A stretch of DNA of 64,000 nt from Flavivirga spongiicola (lineage in GTDB: Bacteria; Bacteroidota; Bacteroidia; Flavobacteriales; Flavobacteriaceae): NCBI RefSeq assembly GCF_030540825.1, contig NZ_JAUOEO010000001.1, positions 2,081,001 to 2,145,000 on the forward strand, written 5' to 3'. Shown here piece by piece: positions 62,360 to 64,000 of the stretch. Each line of letters opens with the position of its first letter. Position 1 is the first letter of the stretch. The notes beneath the pieces were generated by a model. The model was not told the origin of the DNA. It searched no databases and saw only the letters and a list, made by a program, of their open reading frames with translations. The translations under genes and the position numbers were made by a program.

Positions 62360-62472
62360 TATAAACATACTTTATGGTGTTTATTTCACTTATCGTAGCC
62401 TAAATATAGGGAGTTTATCTGAACATTTGACAGATTTGTCTTATAAAACAAAAAACAATATCTGATTTTACT
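62360..62472 (-). repeat. Module C, copy 5 (shared 5' sequence)
   Basis: ATAAACATACTTTATGGTGT, GTAGCCTAAATATAGGGAGT and ATCTGATTTTACT on the plus strand. It lies 22 bp upstream of the SDR start, the only copy ahead of a conserved operon rather than an orphan gene. Confidence 0.72.
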
Positions 62473-62508
62473 AACGACTTATGCGCTTTGTTCTTGATAG
62501 TTTTTTAT

Positions 62509-62976
62509 TCATTTATGCTGATAACAATGTCCACCCCCTTTTACTTTTCTTTTGCAATAGCCACCAGATTTGGTACGTGCCCCACAAGTTGATGTACTGC
62601 TATTTGAAGAACTTGTTGAAGCACTATTCTGTTTTGTATGCTGATAACAATAACCATTTGCAAGTCTTGTCTTATGTTTACATCGTGTTCCTTTTTTAGT
62701 GAAACCTTTACATCTTACAGATGATGATGTTCCTACTGCTTTATTCGAGGAACTATAACTGCGAACATAATTATTTATAGATGGGGGTTTGCATATTTTA
62801 CAAGGTGTTAAATGGTATTTTGAAATGTCACTATTCCCCAAAAGTTTCTTTGATACATTTTCAACCATTCTGCAAGAAGACAAATGATATTTCTTTCCGG
62901 ATGGCGTTTTATATATATTTTGAGCATTAACATTAATATATAAAACAAATGAAACAAAGAATATGAAGTATTTCAT
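62509..62976 (-). CDS. Secreted cysteine-rich protein with DUF5763-like zinc motifs
   Basis: A 155-residue protein with a Sec signal peptide (MKYFIFFVSFVLYINVNAQ). Two parts follow: TPSGKKYHLSSCRMV and YHLTPCKICKPP, an Ada-like Cys pair domain, then two zinc-like modules CKGFTKKGTRCKHKT plus GYCYQH and CGARTKSGGYCKRKV plus GHCYQHK, of the DUF5763 type, joined by a Ser/Thr/Asn linker. Metal binding is likely; function unknown. Confidence 0.78.
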   Translation of the reverse strand: MKYFIFFVSFVLYINVNAQNIYKTPSGKKYHLSSCRMVENVSKKLLGNSDISKYHLTPCKICKPPSINNYVRSYSSSNKAVGTSSSVRCKGFTKKGTRCKHKTRLANGYCYQHTKQNSASTSSSNSSTSTCGARTKSGGYCKRKVKGGGHCYQHK

Positions 62977-63083
62977 AATAAATTACTATTTAAAATCTCA
63001 GAGATCAATTTAAACATCGTAAACTATCCCTTCTTCACAAGCAATCATATATCTGATTACCTGTTGATTAAATCGAGCTCACG

Positions 63084-63509
63084 TTAATCTAAAGACTGCC
63101 ATAAGACTTTATTAATCATCCATTTATCATCATACTTTGCCATAAGTAAGTAATCGATTCCCCAGTATAAGGTCAACTTTACGCAAGCAATTTTATCCTG
63201 GGCATCCAAGATTTCAATGGTTTTCACTGCGTCCTTTGAAGCTGCCCATCGTGGATCACTTGCTACATCGCGGGCAAAACCGATAGCCCTATCATATGTC
63301 ATAATATGTTCTTTAGACCCTTTACTTTTACGTCCATATCCTAATTTTGATAAGTCCGGATGAATACTCCTTTTAATTTTAGTAGTATCGCCTTCATAAA
63401 AACCTTCAATGTAGTCTAGAGCGGCTCTTTCTATTTTGCTTCTATCCTGGCTATATGAATCCATATAAAAACAAAATATGAGCAGACATATAAAAATTGT
63501 TTTCTTCAT
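63084..63509 (-). CDS. NTF2-like (lumazine-binding type) secreted protein
   Basis: A 141-residue protein with a Sec signal peptide (FICLLIFCFYMDSYSQ). The mature fold is that of the nuclear transport factor 2 superfamily: IERAALDYIEGFYEGDTTKI, then SIHPDLSKLGYGR, KTIEILDAQDKIACVKLTLY and the closing strands YLLMAKYDDKWMINKVLW. These are usually non-catalytic or ligand-binding proteins. It stands alone. Confidence 0.82.
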   Translation of the reverse strand: MKKTIFICLLIFCFYMDSYSQDRSKIERAALDYIEGFYEGDTTKIKRSIHPDLSKLGYGRKSKGSKEHIMTYDRAIGFARDVASDPRWAASKDAVKTIEILDAQDKIACVKLTLYWGIDYLLMAKYDDKWMINKVLWQSLD

Positions 63510-63589
63510 TACTTATTTTATTTAGAGTTAATAACTAGTCTTTTTATTTCTAATAATACTTCTCAATGCCGCCAAACCCCTTTACTATT

Positions 63590-64000
63590 TTATTTTGTCT
63601 TATTAATAAAATTATTTAGTCGTTTTTCAAATTCCTCGGGTCTTTTTCTGGCACTATCGATATATGCTATGCGAATGCGCTTATAAGATTCAGATAGTTT
63701 TTCATAATTATTCCATACAGCTTTATCGACTTTTAATTTATCAATTATATCATTGGGGAAAATAAACGCTGTGTTTATGATTACTTCAATGTCACTTCTA
63801 AGTGAATCGTGAATCATGCCTCTTTCGAAAAGCCATTTTAATCGTTCTTTATTTGGTTGAGAGAATGTCGATTTTTTTCTTCTCCGACAGAATCTTTGGA
63901 TAGTTGTTTCTTCATCGAGTGATTTAACAGTACTATCTATCCAACCAAAACAAAGCGCTTCTTCAACAGCATCATTATATATAATTCTTTCTTTCCCCGT
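63590..64000 (-). CDS. YdeI/OmpD-associated family protein (truncated by window edge)
   Basis: The frame is open to the right edge and gives 136 residues of the C-terminal part. IIYNDAVEEALCFGWIDSTV, then RFCRRRKKSTFSQPNKERLK and the end YKRIRIAYIDSARKRPEEFE match the YdeI family, whose members bind peptides or act in cationic peptide resistance. The N-terminus lies outside the window. Confidence 0.82.
   Translation of the reverse strand, partial: TGKERIIYNDAVEEALCFGWIDSTVKSLDEETTIQRFCRRRKKSTFSQPNKERLKWLFERGMIHDSLRSDIEVIINTAFIFPNDIIDKLKVDKAVWNNYEKLSESYKRIRIAYIDSARKRPEEFEKRLNNFINKTK

Overview
The window looks like a chromosomal segment of a marine-type Flavobacteriaceae bacterium (Bacteroidota). 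The reasons are AT-rich DNA, promoter -7 boxes of the TAnnTTTG type, many Ser-Cys-Ser-Asp-Asp lipoprotein signals, Type IX secretion sorting domains, a TonB receptor with a carboxypeptidase-like N-terminal domain, and household genes typical of the group (DUF4175-ybeY-mnmG, rnpA-S41 peptidase). No species is assigned and no rRNA, tRNA or CRISPR array was seen.

Layout. 1-2.6 kb: a lipoprotein operon ending in an extracytoplasmic intradiol-dioxygenase-like protein. 2.7-12 kb: glnS, a DUF1761 protein, an acetyltransferase-like protein, an SPFH protein, an outer-membrane barrel protein and gltX, then a 0.9 kb spacer with a row of hairpins and a promoter-terminator pair that predicts a small RNA. 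12-19.8 kb: DUF4175, ybeY, mnmG, a methyltransferase and an OmpH/Skp-like protein; two parS-like palindromes flank mnmG. 20-32 kb: a seven-repeat secreted protein, a 730 bp AT-rich spacer with origin-like features, rpiB, a zinc-type CDF transporter, an ElaA-like acetyltransferase, a secreted leucine-rich-repeat protein, an OmpA protein, S41 peptidase, rnpA, and a GCS2-CBS/aspartoacylase-like pair. 32-47.6 kb: repeat-rich secreted and lipoproteins, an M1 and an S8 peptidase, an MBL-fold hydrolase, and a small cysteine protein/TonB receptor/PepSY metal-uptake locus.

47.7-59.2 kb is a patchwork accessory region. Short orphan genes (membrane proteins, lipoproteins, a membrane-anchored HNH nuclease, an acetolactate-decarboxylase-like lipoprotein, a zinc ribbon) alternate with three recurring DNA modules. 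Module A is a hairpin-ended element: one copy carries a REP-associated tyrosine transposase (RAYT), and three ~181 bp copies keep only the last 15 codons of that transposase. Module B, with a -7-like box and palindromes, precedes three plus-strand genes. Module C precedes five unrelated minus-strand genes. Gene remnants (ECF sigma factor, XRE regulator tail) lie at module borders.

59.2-64 kb: a photolyase/TspO/SDR-DUF2867 light-stress operon headed by a module C copy, then small secreted proteins and a partial YdeI/OmpD-associated gene at the window edge. A further family of dispersed palindromic repeats (core GTCATTCAGA) sits between genes across much of the window, and a piece of one appears to be translated inside gltX.
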